64,000 nt of DNA, taken from positions 682,001 to 746,000 of the forward strand of contig NW_025954961.1 of assembly GCF_022376445.1 (NCBI RefSeq). The letters are read 5' to 3'. Made by a program: the position numbers and the translations under genes. Below, piece by piece: positions 10,401 to 23,185 of the stretch. The DNA comes from Fomitopsis serialis (Eukaryota; Basidiomycota; Agaricomycetes; Polyporales; Fomitopsidaceae). Positions within the stretch are counted from its first letter, which is position 1. Each line of letters begins with the position of its first letter. The notes beneath the pieces are model-generated. The model saw nothing but the letters and a program-made list of their open reading frames with translations. It was not told the origin of the DNA and did not search any database.

Positions 10401-13237
10401 TTGCAAGTTGCTCGGAGGATACGCAGGAATAGGCGCGACAGGAAGGAGGGGTGAGCTGAAGTTAGAAGCTAGAGTGTGGTCGATAGTTTGGCCCGAATGA
10501 CCGCCGGAGAACGGAATCGGCGAGGTAGCCGCGATAGGAGTGGGCTCCGCCGTCTGACTGCCGAAGGCGTAGTCAATAGTGTTAGTGGTACGGTCCTCCG
10601 CTTGCTCGCCCTGTTGTTCGTCCTCTGAGCCTTCCGCGGTCTGTTCGCCGTCCTCATCCTCATCCTCGTCCTCCTCAGCAACATCCTCCATCTGCGAAAG
10701 GGTCTGAGCGACCTTGTCCGCCCACTCCTGGCGGATCTTCTCGGAGTACTTGATCGTATTCTGCATACGCACGACGTTGTCAACTTTCTGTCGCATAACA
10801 CGCTCAGCGTCCTCGATCAGCTGCGTGAGCGCCCCGTCCTCGATGGAGGGTTTGCCCCATCGTCGGACTTGCGACATCTTCCGCTCTGAGGCAGGCGACA
10901 AGAGGCGTTGCCTCTCGATGGGCTCGGCCGATTCCTCATCCTTCAACGCAGGGATAGAGATTTCGCTACAGAGTTGCAGGATGTCCTCGAGTTGCTCAAG
11001 GATGTGACGCTGCAGCTTCTTCACGCTCAGTTTCTTCATCTTCAACGGCGCACGGAGGAGTTGAAGCGGCGAAGACGATCCAGGTGAGGTAGCCGGGGAG
11101 AAGATGGGCATGCCACGGTATTCGGGAGCCGTCATGGGCGACGAACGGTCAATTGCCGTCAACAAGTCGCGAATCGTGTTGCGAAGCTCGCCGATCGACT
11201 CGTTGCACTCGCTGATTTCGGCTTCGAGCCGGTGCGTCTCCGCACACGTCTCATTGTGCTTCTCGAAGTACCACTGCGGTACCTCGCATTCGCATATGCG
11301 GCAGAGGATCGGCGCGATGTTGATCGGCCGCGCGAACGGGAAGGGTGTAACTGGCTCGTACGCCTGTCTATGTCCGAAGCCTACCTGTGTCGCCTCAGCG
11401 GAAGCTGGCTCGTCACCAACCTCGCCGGACTCGAGCAAGATGGAAGGAGGCTGCTCCAGGCATTCCGGCTGACCGATGGGCCTGACGACCCACATTGTAT
11501 GCGTCGGTGTACCCTCCTCACGTTCCATCATGAGCATACCCGTTCCGACCATCTGCTGGTACAGGTTCTTGTACGACGACTGACCGGGTTCGGCGTCAAT
11601 GACCTTCAGTCTGAATCGCACCTCCACGATGCGTGAATCGTCGTCGAGCAGCCGCCGAGTCGCATCGCGGAAGACGTGCCAGTCAGCCGGAGCAAGTAAC
11701 CGCGATATCCGCGTTCCTATGAGGTCCTCCTGGTCCGTTCTGAAGCGAATGATGATCAGCGCGTTATCATTCCGCCTATGAAGTCATGCACGTACCCGAT
11801 AACGTTCCGCCATGCATAGTTGACCCATATGAAGTGGTCGCCATCCATGCTCAGCTCCAGTACGATATTCTGGTTCTGGGCATGTTCTGCTTGGAGACGT
11901 AACCGCTCGGTGGCTAGGACCCTCGCGGATTCGTTGTTGTCAGTAAATTTTGACGTCGACCTAGGCTGGTCGTTCTCCTTCGCGGGCGTCATAGACAAGT
12001 CCTTGGGTGTTTCATCCCTGGTCCGACGAGTCTGGCTGACGGTGCGGGACATGCGAAGCTTACTCTCCTCGTCCTGCTGAAAGCGAAGCGCACCGGTTCC
12101 CGCCGCCTCAGCACGAACCGAGGGAGTCGGGGCCACACCTTCCTCCTCGTCCGCAGGCCTCAGCACGAAAGTGAGAGCTTCGTCCTGCTCGTCATCGTTG
12201 TCGTCAAAGTTCCAGAACTGCTTCTCTGCCTCCCACCACTCGACCACTCGAGACAGACTCGCGATAGCGAGCAGTACCTGGACGTACCAGTTGCGTCCGT
12301 GCCAATCCGGGTGCTCGTCCCACGCCTTACCGATGTTCTGCACGCGCTGCACGAGCTGCTCGCAGACCTTCGGGTTGGCGGTGAGCTGATTGATGGACAT
12401 CTCCTGAACGTCCGTCGCAATGCCAATCAGCTCGTACAAGGTAGTCATGATCGGATCGACTGGGTCATCCACCAATATCCTCGAGGAACGGCGGTTGTTA
12501 GTAGCCTGGTCTTGGTATCCCCGTGGGAGGGGAGACCGGGAGCGAGACGCGGAACGCGAACTTGCACCGGAGCGAGGTGTGCGGACGGGAATATGGATCG
12601 TGCGGGATAGTCTTCGGTTCGCAAGGGTTTGCGCACTCCAATCCCTCGACTGTGCAGCGGCGCTCTGCTTGCGCGGGCTGACCACCTCGGGTGGAGGTGT
12701 CGGACTGGTGACGGAACTCAGCGCAGGACTGGAGGCGCCAGTACTCGAGGACGCGACATTGGTCACAGACCGACCCCGGGGAAGAGTCGAATGGCGCCGC
12801 AGAGAGGCGGGGCTTGTGGAAGACACGGACGCTGTGAGAAGCCCGGGCGACGGTGGCCCGAAGATCAGCGAGTGCTGGGTCGCAGGATCTTCATCGAGAC
12901 ACGCACGTTGTCGACTGTGATAATTGCCTTCTGGGTCGGCTTCATAGCCGCCATCAGAGCTCACATCGTCGAACTGCAACGCGGACCTGAGCTCCGCCGG
13001 CTGCAGGACGAACGCTTCCCGGAGAGGCTCCGGCTGCGAGTCCGTGAGGTTGGACTCCCGCGTTGGGCCACGCTCGCGCTCCCTCTGCTCGCGCTCGAAT
13101 TCCGCCTCGTGATCCCCCTCCCTGAGGCGCTCCTCAAAGAAGGCAGTGATTGAGTTGGTAGTCCGCTGCAGCTCCTTGTCGCATTCTGCCTTTGCGGCCT
13201 TGAGACGGCGCGTAACATGACGCCTCACGAAGGGCAT
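7419..13237 (-). CDS. RIM15: Rim15-type AGC kinase with PAS, zinc finger and receiver domains
   Basis: Nutrient-signalling Ser/Thr kinase of the Rim15 (budding yeast)/Cek1 (fission yeast) family, which act below TOR and PKA to set quiescence. Order from the N-terminus: disordered Ser/Thr-rich region; PAS-like domain across the intron near 11630-11760 ([17 protein letters not shown], then NALIIIRF); C-x2-C-x12-H-x3-C zinc finger at about 11230-11310 ([16 protein letters not shown]); kinase from about 10040, with [14 protein letters not shown], an [10 protein letters not shown] loop split by an intron, and DFGLSR. A family-typical insert of about 135 residues separates this from [10 protein letters not shown] receiver domain follows ([10 protein letters not shown]; phospho-acceptor Asp in MDLHMP near 7755; Lys in LSKPVQ) and the protein ends KLTPAR. 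The frame stays coding-like 5' of the Met at 13237 up to about 13530 (SSSDLIWSRLLP), so the true start is upstream, probably in another exon. Confidence 0.93.
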
Positions 13238-13539
13238 GGAGACCGTGTTGGAGGAAGAGGCGTGTGCATTAGCGGCGCCATTGTTGCTGGACGAAGAAAC
13301 ATGACTGTGGAGGATGGGGGTAGTGCTGTTTCCGGGGAGAAGACGAGGGGACTTGGTGGCTGGCGTCGAGGATGAGAGGAGTCGGCGGACATAGAGGTCC
13401 TGGCTTGAGGGCAGAAGACGGGACCAGATTAAGTCGGACGACGAGACACTGCGATTAGGATATGGGCTGGCAGGTCCAGTGGCAACGGGGGTAGGGGGAG
13501 AGACAGAAGGAGAGCAACGAGACGGTGGTGGCGGGGCTC

Positions 13540-14247
13540 AGGGCGACATGGACGAGTGATAGGACGACGATGGGACGTGGCTTGGATACGCAGGAGCGGT
13601 GGGCGACCGTGACCAGTGCGAGACGGGGCCAACCTCAAATCCGGCGGGGCCGAGGCACGGGCATATTCACACACTACAATTCCCATAATAGGCAATCCCC
13701 CAGAGCCGCTCTCGCCCTTTCGGGCCCGCGTCCTCCTCGCCCTTCTCCGTTTCTTTCCCTGCACGCGCCCACGCGACCGCCCTCCGCGCTGAGGCCAGCT
13801 CGGAGCTCAACATCTGTCTTTTGTCACCGCGGGGACCGGAGAGTCGCGCTCAGCCACGTCTGTGGCACTCGCCGCCGGCTTGTATTGACCGCCGGAAGAG
13901 GCAGCCTGGGACACCGCGCCGCTGTCCGGGGTCCTGCTCCCACCGCGTACGGCGAGCAGGTGAGCGACTTTGACGACGGCGAGGACGCTCACTCGGTACG
14001 CCGCCGCATCCCCCGCCATTCAACGAACCGTCATTGCTCACAGAATCCCACATTCCCGGTCCAGCCCACCCTCTCACGCCTGGTCACCTGGCCCTGCCTT
14101 CGCCTTCGTTTCTCTTCCCCGAAGTACTCGGTATAGCACCAGCCCTCTTCCTTGGAGTCCAGTCCATTTCTTAATCAAAGTCTGTCCCACAGATTCTATC
14201 CCTCATCACCGCTCACGAGCACCTAACCGTGTGCCGTGCTAAGCACC
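13540..14247. promoter_or_regulatory. Divergent upstream region of RIM15 and bS18m
   Basis: About 700 bp shared by two divergent genes. The RIM15-side frame is closed by a TGA three codons after an ATG near 13540, so the RIM15 5' exon or leader must lie here. No clear motif was found. Confidence 0.45.
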
Positions 14248-14921
14248 ATGTTGTCCCTCACGAGCTCCATGCGACAGGCGGTCTGTCGGGCACGATCGCG
14301 CTGGCAGAGCCCTTGGGTCGCCGCTGCCTCAATCGCAACAAGGAGACACAACTCTACTTTCGAACTCGAGCACATTACCGACGAGCTCAGGAGCCAGGGC
14401 AATGCCCCGCTTACGCCAGAAGGTGCCTACTCGGAGACAGGAATCAACTACAGTAAGTCGATCATCAGCTGCCGAAGACAAGGCGCTGAATGTGGCCCAG
14501 ATGAGATTAGCCTTAGTGAGGGTCCTAAACCTCATTTTAGGCGGAACAAGGTACGTCTCATGCTGCTTCATATCCTCTGGTGCGTACTTTCTCATCATTT
14601 CCCCAGTTCTTCAAACCAGACGAGCTCTCGTACAAATCGGCGACGAAGACCAAACACATACGCAAGAAACCTTTTTGCGGTCCCAGCCGCAAGGAATCGG
14701 AGCAGGTCGACATTTTCTACCAGCTCGGCATCGATCCTCTGCAGGAGGCGATGAATTCAAAGCTGCTCTCAGGCTTCGTGACAGAGATGGGCAAAATCAA
14801 GCGGCGCTCTGACACAAACCTCACATGGAGAAACCAGCGCCGCCTTGGCAAGGCGATTCGTCGCGCGAAGATGATGGGTGTCATCCCGGTCTTGAGCAGG
14901 CGGATGCTCATCAATAACTAG
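14248..14921 (+). CDS. RSM18: Mitochondrial small-subunit ribosomal protein bS18m
   Basis: Component of the mitochondrial small ribosomal subunit. The N-terminus MLSLTSSMRQAVCRARSR is basic and Ser-rich, as expected of a mitochondrial presequence. The C-terminal S18 core is clear: DIFYQLGIDPL, LLSGFVTEMGKIKRRSDTN, LTWRNQRRLGKAIRRAKMMG, ending IPVLSRRMLINN. Exon 1 ends near 14452 (donor GTAAGT). Coding resumes near FFKPDELSYKS at about 14610. A tiny internal exon ending at a GTACGT donor near 14550 is possible, but the phases do not fit cleanly, so the middle of the model is uncertain. An ATG is used at 14248 in preference to an in-frame GTG 12 bases upstream. Confidence 0.9.
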
Positions 14922-17839
14922 TCACCGTAATGTGTGGTAACCCCATCCGATGCGAACTACCATGGCATGGTCAAGGCGCTACAGCAATGATCACATTGAT
15001 GGATACATTGCCGTCCCTCAAAGCAAGGCGTTTCACGGTCGCGAGGTTGACAACGGCGCGGTCCGCTGGAGTAAAGCAGTCGGCCGGCTTGTGGCAGTAC
15101 TTAATGCATCTGCAATGCATCCATCTCTACCCATGATCCGGCCGCCCACCAGTACGCTTGCAATGAAACAGTGATCTCGTTGATGTCTTATATAAAAGCT
15201 GAGTGCAGTAGAACTGGGAATCTCATTGCCTCCGTCCGCGTGGTAGGGAACATGAGTCAAAGTTACGTAGGACTAGGAATGTAGTGCTTTGAGACGGCCG
15301 TCCGCATCATCCGTCAGTTGACTCTCCTTCGAACACTCTCGGGTGGGCTCTGCCAGTGTCCATTCCCGCCGTCCTCTCGTCTGACTCTTCATTTGACGCT
15401 TCATCACAACACGCAAACCCTACTTAAAACTGAATGAATATCAATACTCGTCACCAGTGCAATGTATACAGAAGATGACGTGACTTCCGCCGCATCGGGA
15501 ACAACCAAAGCCCCTTGTGTTCACTGAGTTGGGTGTTGTAAAGCGGCATTCATGTCAGAAGGTGAACTCTACCGCATCCGCGCAACTAGCATCCGTTAAC
15601 GTTTCCACAGGGGTGCCAATTCAAAGTGGTGTTCAGTTGATGCACCCATCCGTTATCGGGCAGCACTATAATGCTGCGTAATCCCACTTGAGAACCATCC
15701 GAACCAAGATGCCCCCAGACGCCTCCTGCAATAGCAGCGTGCTCCCACCCCACCGGATGTGCGGGGCGAACGTGTGGTCTTAATACGCTGCGAAGCTGTC
15801 GGCGATTCAGAAGTCGTCTACGGCCGCATGCCGATTCGCACAATGTACACTTTTGAGGCGGCGACGATCCTTCGACGTGCGGTGCGTGGTGTAAATCACG
15901 ACTCTTTCTGACGCCGCCATGTTCTATAGTCGTTCGCGGAAGAATCAGCATGCACTACCCTCGTTCAACTGCTACTTGGGCATGAGCAAGTCCAAGAGGG
16001 ATGGCTTCAAATACGCCTAAGTGAAATATGCCTAAGTGCTCCCTGAGATTACATGCTTGTCATTTCAGTCATATGTTGCCAACTTCGATGGGAAGACGTA
16101 ACTTATGCCGTTGTAGGAGCGCAAGGCGGCGTACGGCGCGTATATCCTGGCCATGATGATCAAAGTTCATCGAACTATGTACGGTCCAAGTCCGACGCCT
16201 TCAAGTTGAGAGCACGGCCGTGCAGCCTCTGTTCAGCTCTTTAGTCTTTAGCGGCGTGAAACTAGGTCGTTGAGAAATGACGGCTTCCGCGGGAAACCTG
16301 ACTGACAGGCTAGCTACTGTCGATACTCGAGACGGATGCGTTGAGTCACCATTTACATTACAAGCATGCGTGTGTACTGACTATCGTTGATTAATGGAGG
16401 TTGACGCACACTTCATACGTTGCATACCTCCTAGGTTCGACACAAACCCCTACTAGCGCCGTGTGGAGGGTCTTGGTATGAGACTAGCATACTTCCGGCG
16501 ACACGCTGTCATTTCGTGTAGCTGAAGCTCTTCGAGCCAGCAAAATTAACCCTGAAACCGAGCCCTGCCAGTACTCAACAAATCTCAAGGGCCGCTTACC
16601 GTTGGTGTCCTTACCTCCGAACTGGCGGAATAGGTCCCACTGAGAAGGGACAGGGACAGCGAAGCCGCGTCATGACGTGAGTCGCCCACCGATACCCCGA
16701 GGCAGGTCGAAATGGCGCCCATACCTGATAGTTTCGCGTTCAAGGTCAAGGGTGTATCTGTCCAACGAAAGAATCTGACGAGATTTCAGGGACGAGAGTT
16801 TGAGAAAATATAATTGTCCCTTCACTAAGCCCAACAGTGGAAGACACTGTCACGGCGCCGACACGGTTGCTGACTCGGACTAGCCGTTCTACTGACTTGC
16901 AATAATATCCGACGATCAGAGAACATCGGGCCTTACAACGCACTCTGTAAGACAACTCACCAATTCATCTGAATCGTCACCCCGAGTTGACAAGAACCAT
17001 TATCCGACTGGCAGAACCCTGTCTTGCCATTCCCAAGCTCCTCCTGTCGGCGTGGCACTGCCTGCTTCAAGTCTCCGAATCCTCAGACCTGTGGGACTAG
17101 GCTGGGAACCGTTGTATATGATATCCAGAGTCAGCTCTCATAGCGCGGAATCGGTGAATTCTGTGGCCCAGGCGACCTACAGCTTCTCCTGCGGACTGAC
17201 GCTGTGGTGCTGCGAGCTCCCAGGCCATGCCAAAATTGAAGTCGCATCAACGGGCTGGTAGGGCGTCGCCGTTGATTCAGCTTCTTCGCGGACATAATCC
17301 CGGGTTGCAGATCACGTTCTCCAGTGGGTCGGGAAACCTATCCGAACGTGAGCCACACATCACGGAGACTCGCCTGCATGGAGAAGGCGGCGAGCTAGCG
17401 CGAGTAGATTCTCGTATTTCGCCGAAACTGCTCCGACACTGGGCATTGCGTGGATGACACCACGAGCATCCATCGCATCCTCTCGTCAAAGGGCACCACA
17501 CTCCTTTCTAGCGGCATGGCCTTAGAAACCACTGCCTTGCATACAAAAGCGACGTCCTTACATCAAATTTGCGATGGGATGTGCCGTGCTATCCTCTTGG
17601 ACAAGCCCTAGTGTTGAGATGGAGGCGCTTGAAGTGTACACGGAAACATTTAATCATACCGTCAGGGCCATCCGTAAACTCACTGATTGGCAGGTCTGGA
17701 TGCTTACCAGATATCATTCGCTTACGACCAGCTGACGAATTCCTGACCGAGGACGCGGAGACCCTTTTAATCTTGGTGAGCGCGTCAGAGCAGCACTGGG
17801 CGATTTTCGATGTGGCATCTCACTAAAAACAGACACTGA
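14922..17839. other. Gene-poor stretch, no supported gene
   Basis: Nearly 3 kb without a recognisable protein, RNA gene or transposon. Frames are short and on both strands with no family resemblance. A small direct repeat (CCTAAGTG twice within 30 bp near 16015-16040) is the only structure noticed. It may be the relic of a decayed element. Confidence 0.5.
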
Positions 17840-18115
17840 AGAGGCTCACCCATTAGCTCACTATGTAGGCCGCCGGAGAGGTCGACGCGAACCTTGTTCA
17901 GGGAACGCGCCCAAACTCAACGCACTGGCGGACAAAATTCGCGTCAGCGACGTTGACGAGGCCGCCTTGCGATCCCATAGGCCCTTGGGGCACAGGTACG
18001 CGGATAGCCTCTATTTGAGTTATTGGCAGTAACGATGACATTTCTGTGAAAGAAGAATCGCATCATCTCCATCATGTCGAACACGTATCCCACACCCCGT
18101 ACCCAGGTGCGCTCC
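17840..18115 (-). pseudogene. Unidentified coding remnant next to O-methyltransferase 1
   Basis: Two adjacent minus-strand segments read like real protein but lie in different frames. At about 18010-18115 is GYVFDMMEMMRFFFHRNVIV followed by TANNSNRGYP. At 17898-17993 is VPQGPMGSQGGLVNVADANF followed by VRQCVEFGRVP and a stop. A further piece, NKVRVDLSGGLHSELMG, lies at about 17850-17890. The frame offsets match the single-base losses seen elsewhere, so this could be a live gene with errors or a decayed gene. I do not recognise the family. It sits just 3' of the methyltransferase on the same strand. Confidence 0.35.
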
Positions 18116-18197
18116 TTTCTCTAGTACGCGCTCTGCAAATACGTTGAATGACCCACCCATACCCCAGTATGCGGCGATTAAGTGGAAAAGAAACACC

Positions 18198-19814
18198 CTA
18201 GGGCAACCTCATCTCCGTGATGGATAGGATGCTACGACATTCCCAGATCTTCACTACCCTGAGACCGGCTCGCGCAGCAAGCGCGCTGAGCTGCTCGGGG
18301 GTACGTTCGGTGCCATTGAATAAGGCGAGCATAGCTAAATCTTGCATGTTCTTGAAGACGCTAGCACAGCCGTAATTCGCAGGGAGAGGGGTAGGAGCAC
18401 TCTTCAGAAGGGGGGACCCCACCGTCGTGTGCATGACCATGTCAGCGACCAGGATGCGGGAATTTGCGCTCATAGCATCGCGCAACCGCTTGAGGATAGT
18501 GACGCAGACGTCGTCTGGCCAGTCGTGTCTACGAGGTTTGGTGAGTGACCCGTCTATTTGAATTTGTACCGGCCGCTTACAAGATGTAGCGGAGAAAATA
18601 GACTTCGGCGCCTTTGATAGGCTGCTCTTGGAAGAAATCTTGAGCTTGCAGGCTAACACGCCCGTCTTGAATTGCGCTAGGCATCTTGGACATCCATAGC
18701 GCTTGCCCCTGCTCGATTACCGGCCCCCTGTCTGCCACGACGAACCGCAACTGCGGGAACTGCGCCGCTAGCTCCATAGCCATGCTACCTAAATTGCCGA
18801 CTAAGTCGGTGTGCAATCAGAGCATCATTCGCCAGACCTACCCACACCTCCACCCACGTCCACCACTGTCGCCGAACCCAGAGCGGCCCAAGGATAGTCT
18901 GTAGCAATGGGCTTTGTGAGCGACTCAGGTTGATCGCAATGAACGCAAACAACGAACCAGAACTGATGGAAGAAGAGACAATTTGTCCAGTAGCCATCAT
19001 AGCCATGGAAAATGTCTTGTGAAGAGGGCGCGGCTGTACAGTCCCATCTGGCTGTTCAACGCCTTGTTCACACCACTCCCAGAAAGTCAAATCTGTGCCC
19101 ACGGCTTCTTGGAAAGCAGACTGATTGGGCGCTGTCGCTCGAGACTTCACGGGATCCATTAGCACGGAGGGAAGCTTGTCCATTGATTTCATGTATACGC
19201 CGAAGCCGCTATGTCATGCCTTCAGATAAGCCATGTTACCAATGAGCATGGTGACTTACTTCATCAATAGTAAAGACTGCGCTGGCTCATTCCGCACCAG
19301 TACGAGGCTTGTGCGAGTGTTCGCGAAGTGATCACTCTTGACTTCCGAAAGTACGTGGCTAGTGCATAGCAAACGGAGAACGCGTGCTAATGCAACAAAT
19401 CATAGTGAGCAGTGCGCGACGAGTCCAAGGACATGACTCACCTAGCTTCATGTCATCGATCTCTGTCCGTCGACTGAGTTCGTATATCGGCATCCCTTCG
19501 CCAGGCGCCATTTCAGCAAGGATGTCCGGAATTCGTGCGGCGACCAGTATGTAAAGGGCCTCCATGAGAGACAATGCCCCATGCGACAGCTCTTCTAGTC
19601 GATTGAGGGGATCCCCCACCATGTCGGCACACATACCACAAGCACCACGTATGACGCGACGAGCATCATACAGCTCTTGCGACGGGAGTGCATTCCCCCC
19701 TGTATTGCCATCTCTCTGTTCTTCGGCTTCCCACTCTTTGATGACTATCTCTGAAGCATCAGTGAGTAGGCCAATAAGGGAACGCAACTGCTGCGCCTTC
19801 TCCGAGGCAGACAT
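18198..19814 (-). CDS. SAM-dependent O-methyltransferase 1 (COMT-like)
   Basis: Class of plant-type caffeate O-methyltransferases (Methyltransf_2), which transfer a methyl from S-adenosylmethionine to a hydroxyl of an aromatic or polyketide substrate in the cytosol. The start MSASEKAQQLRSL at 19814 opens an alpha-helical dimerisation region. The SAM-binding loop is VVDVGGGVG (about 18850, split by an intron), followed by LRFVVADRGPVIEQGQALWM. The acidic strand and catalytic His are in HDWPDDVCVTILKRLRDAM (about 18530). The protein ends ECRSILSITEMRLP. At least four short introns are needed, all with GT-AG ends, and the frame is intact through them. A paralog lies at 33.1-34.7 kb on the other strand. 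The substrate cannot be told from sequence; no polyketide synthase or P450 lies nearby. Confidence 0.9.
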
Positions 19815-22000
19815 GGTAACCGGGGCGAAGTTGAGGCAATGACCCAACTGCTCTTTCATATCTACGCAGGGTATAAGGTTCGCCCGTACATGATGAAGGA
19901 TCTCGGATGCAAAGCAGTAATGGCTCGTGGACCCCCGGAGATCGGACCCATCTCGACTAATCGTCGCCATGTTTGTAACAGCGACCATCGGACAGTGGCG
20001 TTGGAATGACGGACGCCGTGAATAGCTCTTTTTGGTCAGCAACGGAGACGAGGATGCCGTTAGACATTAGGTGCTGACAGAACATCCATTAGAGCATGGG
20101 AGAACAGAAGACGAATGGGCAGAACTCACTCACTACAGCACTTGTCATAGCACCGTTCGATAGACGACAAGCCGAAGGGACTCTGGAAGTGTGGAGCTAC
20201 CGACAAGTGTATGTATTAGTTCCCGATGCTCTGATGACCGGATTCCAGCATCTCTGGCGTCCGGCATGGTTAACGGCAGATTTGGTATGGGCCGTGCGAT
20301 AACAGAGCGACACTCGGGACGAAGTCCGTTCAACGGACTACAATTCACTGTGGTGAGTTCTTCGTGCGACTTAGCTGTGTCCTCGAGCCTCACTCACAGC
20401 CGAGTTGGAGCGGTATGGCTGAAACACCTAACGATCAATTGCAAATAGACATATCTGATGCCCCCTCTCACCAGAAGGCAAGAGTTGCGCATGGCCTTTC
20501 CCGTCTATGGCGCGAGTATGAGTGGAGTCTGTGGATGCGTACACTGAGACGCATGAGATTCGAATCGACGACGTGACGAGCTGCGGCTGTACAAATGCCC
20601 GTGGCTGATCCGCGTCTTCTGTCAATGAATACGATCGGTCGGTCAGCATGGCAACCAGATTCATCCTACAATTGGGCCTATCGTGCTTAGTAGAAGTGGT
20701 CAATGAATACGATCGGTCGGTCAGCATGGCAACCAGATTCATCCTACAATTGGGCCTATCGTGCTTAGTAGAAGTGAAGTTAATCCTTTCGCGCGTTTCG
20801 TTTGGCTCGCATCTCTGCGTTTATTGTTCTCAGCTGGTACTCAATGGAAAGAAGCAATAAGGACCGAGACCTTGGAACTTCAGATATGGAGTGGGCACAT
20901 GTGTGAGGGTTCCTCACCTGAGCCAGACCGGACCGTAAACGGACGAGTCGACTGTTGCCCGAGTGGACGTGTCGAAACATCGTATGTACCCCAACAGGAT
21001 TGGAGGCCGTGTATCATACACTGGAGCTAACAACACGGTTCTCTCCCATGCAAATCGAGATTCCGAGGAAAGGAATCACTCACGTCGACATGAAGGGTCT
21101 GGATGCCTCTCTACCCATGGCCGAGTCCCACACATCCCTCGATATGTGACGTACATAGATCCCTCGTGAACATACAAAGTCAGGATGAGCATTAGTCCAA
21201 GAGACGTCGATAAAGAAAGCACGTATTGTACTCACGAGTCACGAAAGCGCAGTGCCTGATAACCGTTCTGCACAATTATGCCGGCAACTACATTGACATG
21301 CACAGGCTGCACATTCACCGAGAAGCATTCAGACATGGACGCATTCCGAGCCGCGGGCCTCGTGTGAGAAAGCACAAGGATTGCTACGTGCTCATCAAGC
21401 GATTGTCGGACGCGCGCACAATTGGGCCTCCACAGGATCCGAGTGTGAGTGCCGGTGATAGGACTTGGATAGGACCCATTGAGAATCCCGATCCTTGATT
21501 AATGCAAGTGTCAAGTACCGAGTTTACGCCTCAACCTAGAAGGCGCATGGTCGCGGAAACGTCGATACTCCACTCACGCAAACGCCGCCTTGTAAGTTCG
21601 CGCGCAGGCATCTAACGTTAGACGGGAAGGTTGCTTACGATGTGGCCGTACACGCGTGTTCCGGGGTCGCATCGTAGTGAACAGGGAATCGATGTGTGCC
21701 CCATAACATTTCCCATGCCCCCGTTTGCTGCTGTAGCTCGAGGACATGGTGGCCGGTGTAGCGCTGTCTATCCGGGAGACAGATATGCGCGCCTACTCTT
21801 CGTGAGCGATCACGAAATGGGATCCACGAGTACATACCATCGTCAGACAGGAGCCAGCAAAGATCAAACCATGGGTCCCATCATGTGCATTCAACGCCAT
21901 GACCAGACCTCAGTGAGACTCCAGCTTCCGGGTTCGCCTGGTGTGGAGCACGCGTGTCAGATTACTCGCATAATATACCTCAATCAGTCCAAGGTAACGT
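19815..22000. other. Intergenic region with a tandem duplication, no gene seen
   Basis: About 2.2 kb between the O-methyltransferase 1 start and the RPN11 stop. The part next to 19814 should hold the methyltransferase promoter. No protein family is recognisable. The one clear structure is the 78-bp tandem duplication listed separately. Confidence 0.5.
20621..20776. repeat. Perfect 78-bp tandem duplication
   Basis: Two adjacent, base-for-base identical copies, 20621-20698 and 20699-20776, each beginning GTCAATGAATACGATCGGTC and ending TTAGTAGAAGTG. The copies contain a short internal CGGTCGGTC. They lie in non-coding DNA. Exact identity suggests a recent slippage or unequal-crossover event, or an assembly duplication. 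Confidence 0.95.
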
Positions 22001-23185
22001 CTACAGCTCAGCTAGCAACATGGTTCCGAGGTTCTGAACCACCTGGTCACCTATAGCCTTCTCTACCTGTTCCTCTAGATGTCGCTTCGGATCCTGCTTG
22101 CCGACGTGCCGCGTCTTCAACTGGTCTGCAGTAAGAGTGGACTCCTCTTGCACCGACTTGTTATATGCGGCCGAGAGGCTCAACATGGACTACGAAGCGT
22201 CATATAGATCTGATCAGAAGATGCCAGAAGGTATGCACAACGAACCTTGATTGATTTCTCGTTGGCCTCCTTATGCCCCTTGAAGTCACGAAGCGTCAGC
22301 CCTTCGGTCCAATTGCGTTTGTGAAGGTTCATGAGCATCGATTGCTCAAGCTCTGACTTCCGATAATCAACGGCAATTGAGTAGTAGTGCCGGTTGAGCC
22401 CGTGGATGAGGGCTTGTATTGATGGTTTGTTGATGTGCCCGATGTTCGAAGTCGTCTGTCTGGGCTCTTGGCCTTGAAGGACCGTAGCGGGGTTAATGAG
22501 CCGGAAAGCATCTATCACGACCTTCCCCTTCACCGATTGAATGGGATCGACGACGACAGCGACCGATCGGGGATCTAGTTGCTCGAATGACTGCATAACT
22601 CGAATTAGCGATACGAGCAGTATAAAAAAACCCAAACGAACCTGTTGGGTGTTAATGTCGACACTAGACAACCAGCATCCGAAGCCCGGATGCGAGTGGT
22701 ACCAGCCAACGACCGTCTCCGACCTGCCTACCTTCAGTCGAGCGCAACAGCGCGTAAACCGTGTTCACTCACCGCCCTGTTTGCTTCAACATATCAACCA
22801 TCTTGGTCTGGAAGACATGGTCTACGGACTCAACCGATACTGATGTTCCTGATTGAGGCATCGCAAAGACATCGATAACCTGAACTGTGTATTCGTCCAC
22901 GAAGTCTCCGAGCATCAACCCCATGACTTCCATAGGCACACCGGCGCGCCCATGCTTGAGCATCTGCGAATACATGTATCAGACCAGGTCAAAATGAAAC
23001 AGCTATGTACCGCCGCACCTTGAGGAGTGCCAGTGAGGAAATGTGGATCGTCTCCCCGCTGAAACAATATGAGATTTACCCGCACGCATGAATGGCACTA
23101 GGGCGTACTTGTCCGGAACAGACGCTTCTCCGCCTTGGCCACGGCCACCAGCTTGGGCCAGCATCTGCTCGAAGTCGGATTGCAT
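22001..23185 (-). CDS. RPN11: 26S proteasome deubiquitinase Rpn11 (PSMD14)
   Basis: Zinc metallo-deubiquitinase of the proteasome lid that removes ubiquitin chains from substrates as they are engaged. The first exon starts [19 protein letters not shown] at 23185. Two short introns join it to [13 protein letters not shown] and [19 protein letters not shown], whose Glu is the conserved MPN glutamate. The JAMM motif is complete: [17 protein letters not shown] at about 22665-22720. Further family blocks are [38 protein letters not shown] and GLNRHYYSI. The C-terminus ([18 protein letters not shown]) aids lid assembly and ends GTMLLAEL. All junctions keep frame. It shares a 222-bp upstream region with the divergent coiled-coil gene. 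Confidence 0.96.

Noticed and set aside
20560..20590. Possible tRNA B-box near GATTCGAATC
   Set aside because: No matching A-box or cloverleaf arms could be paired around it.
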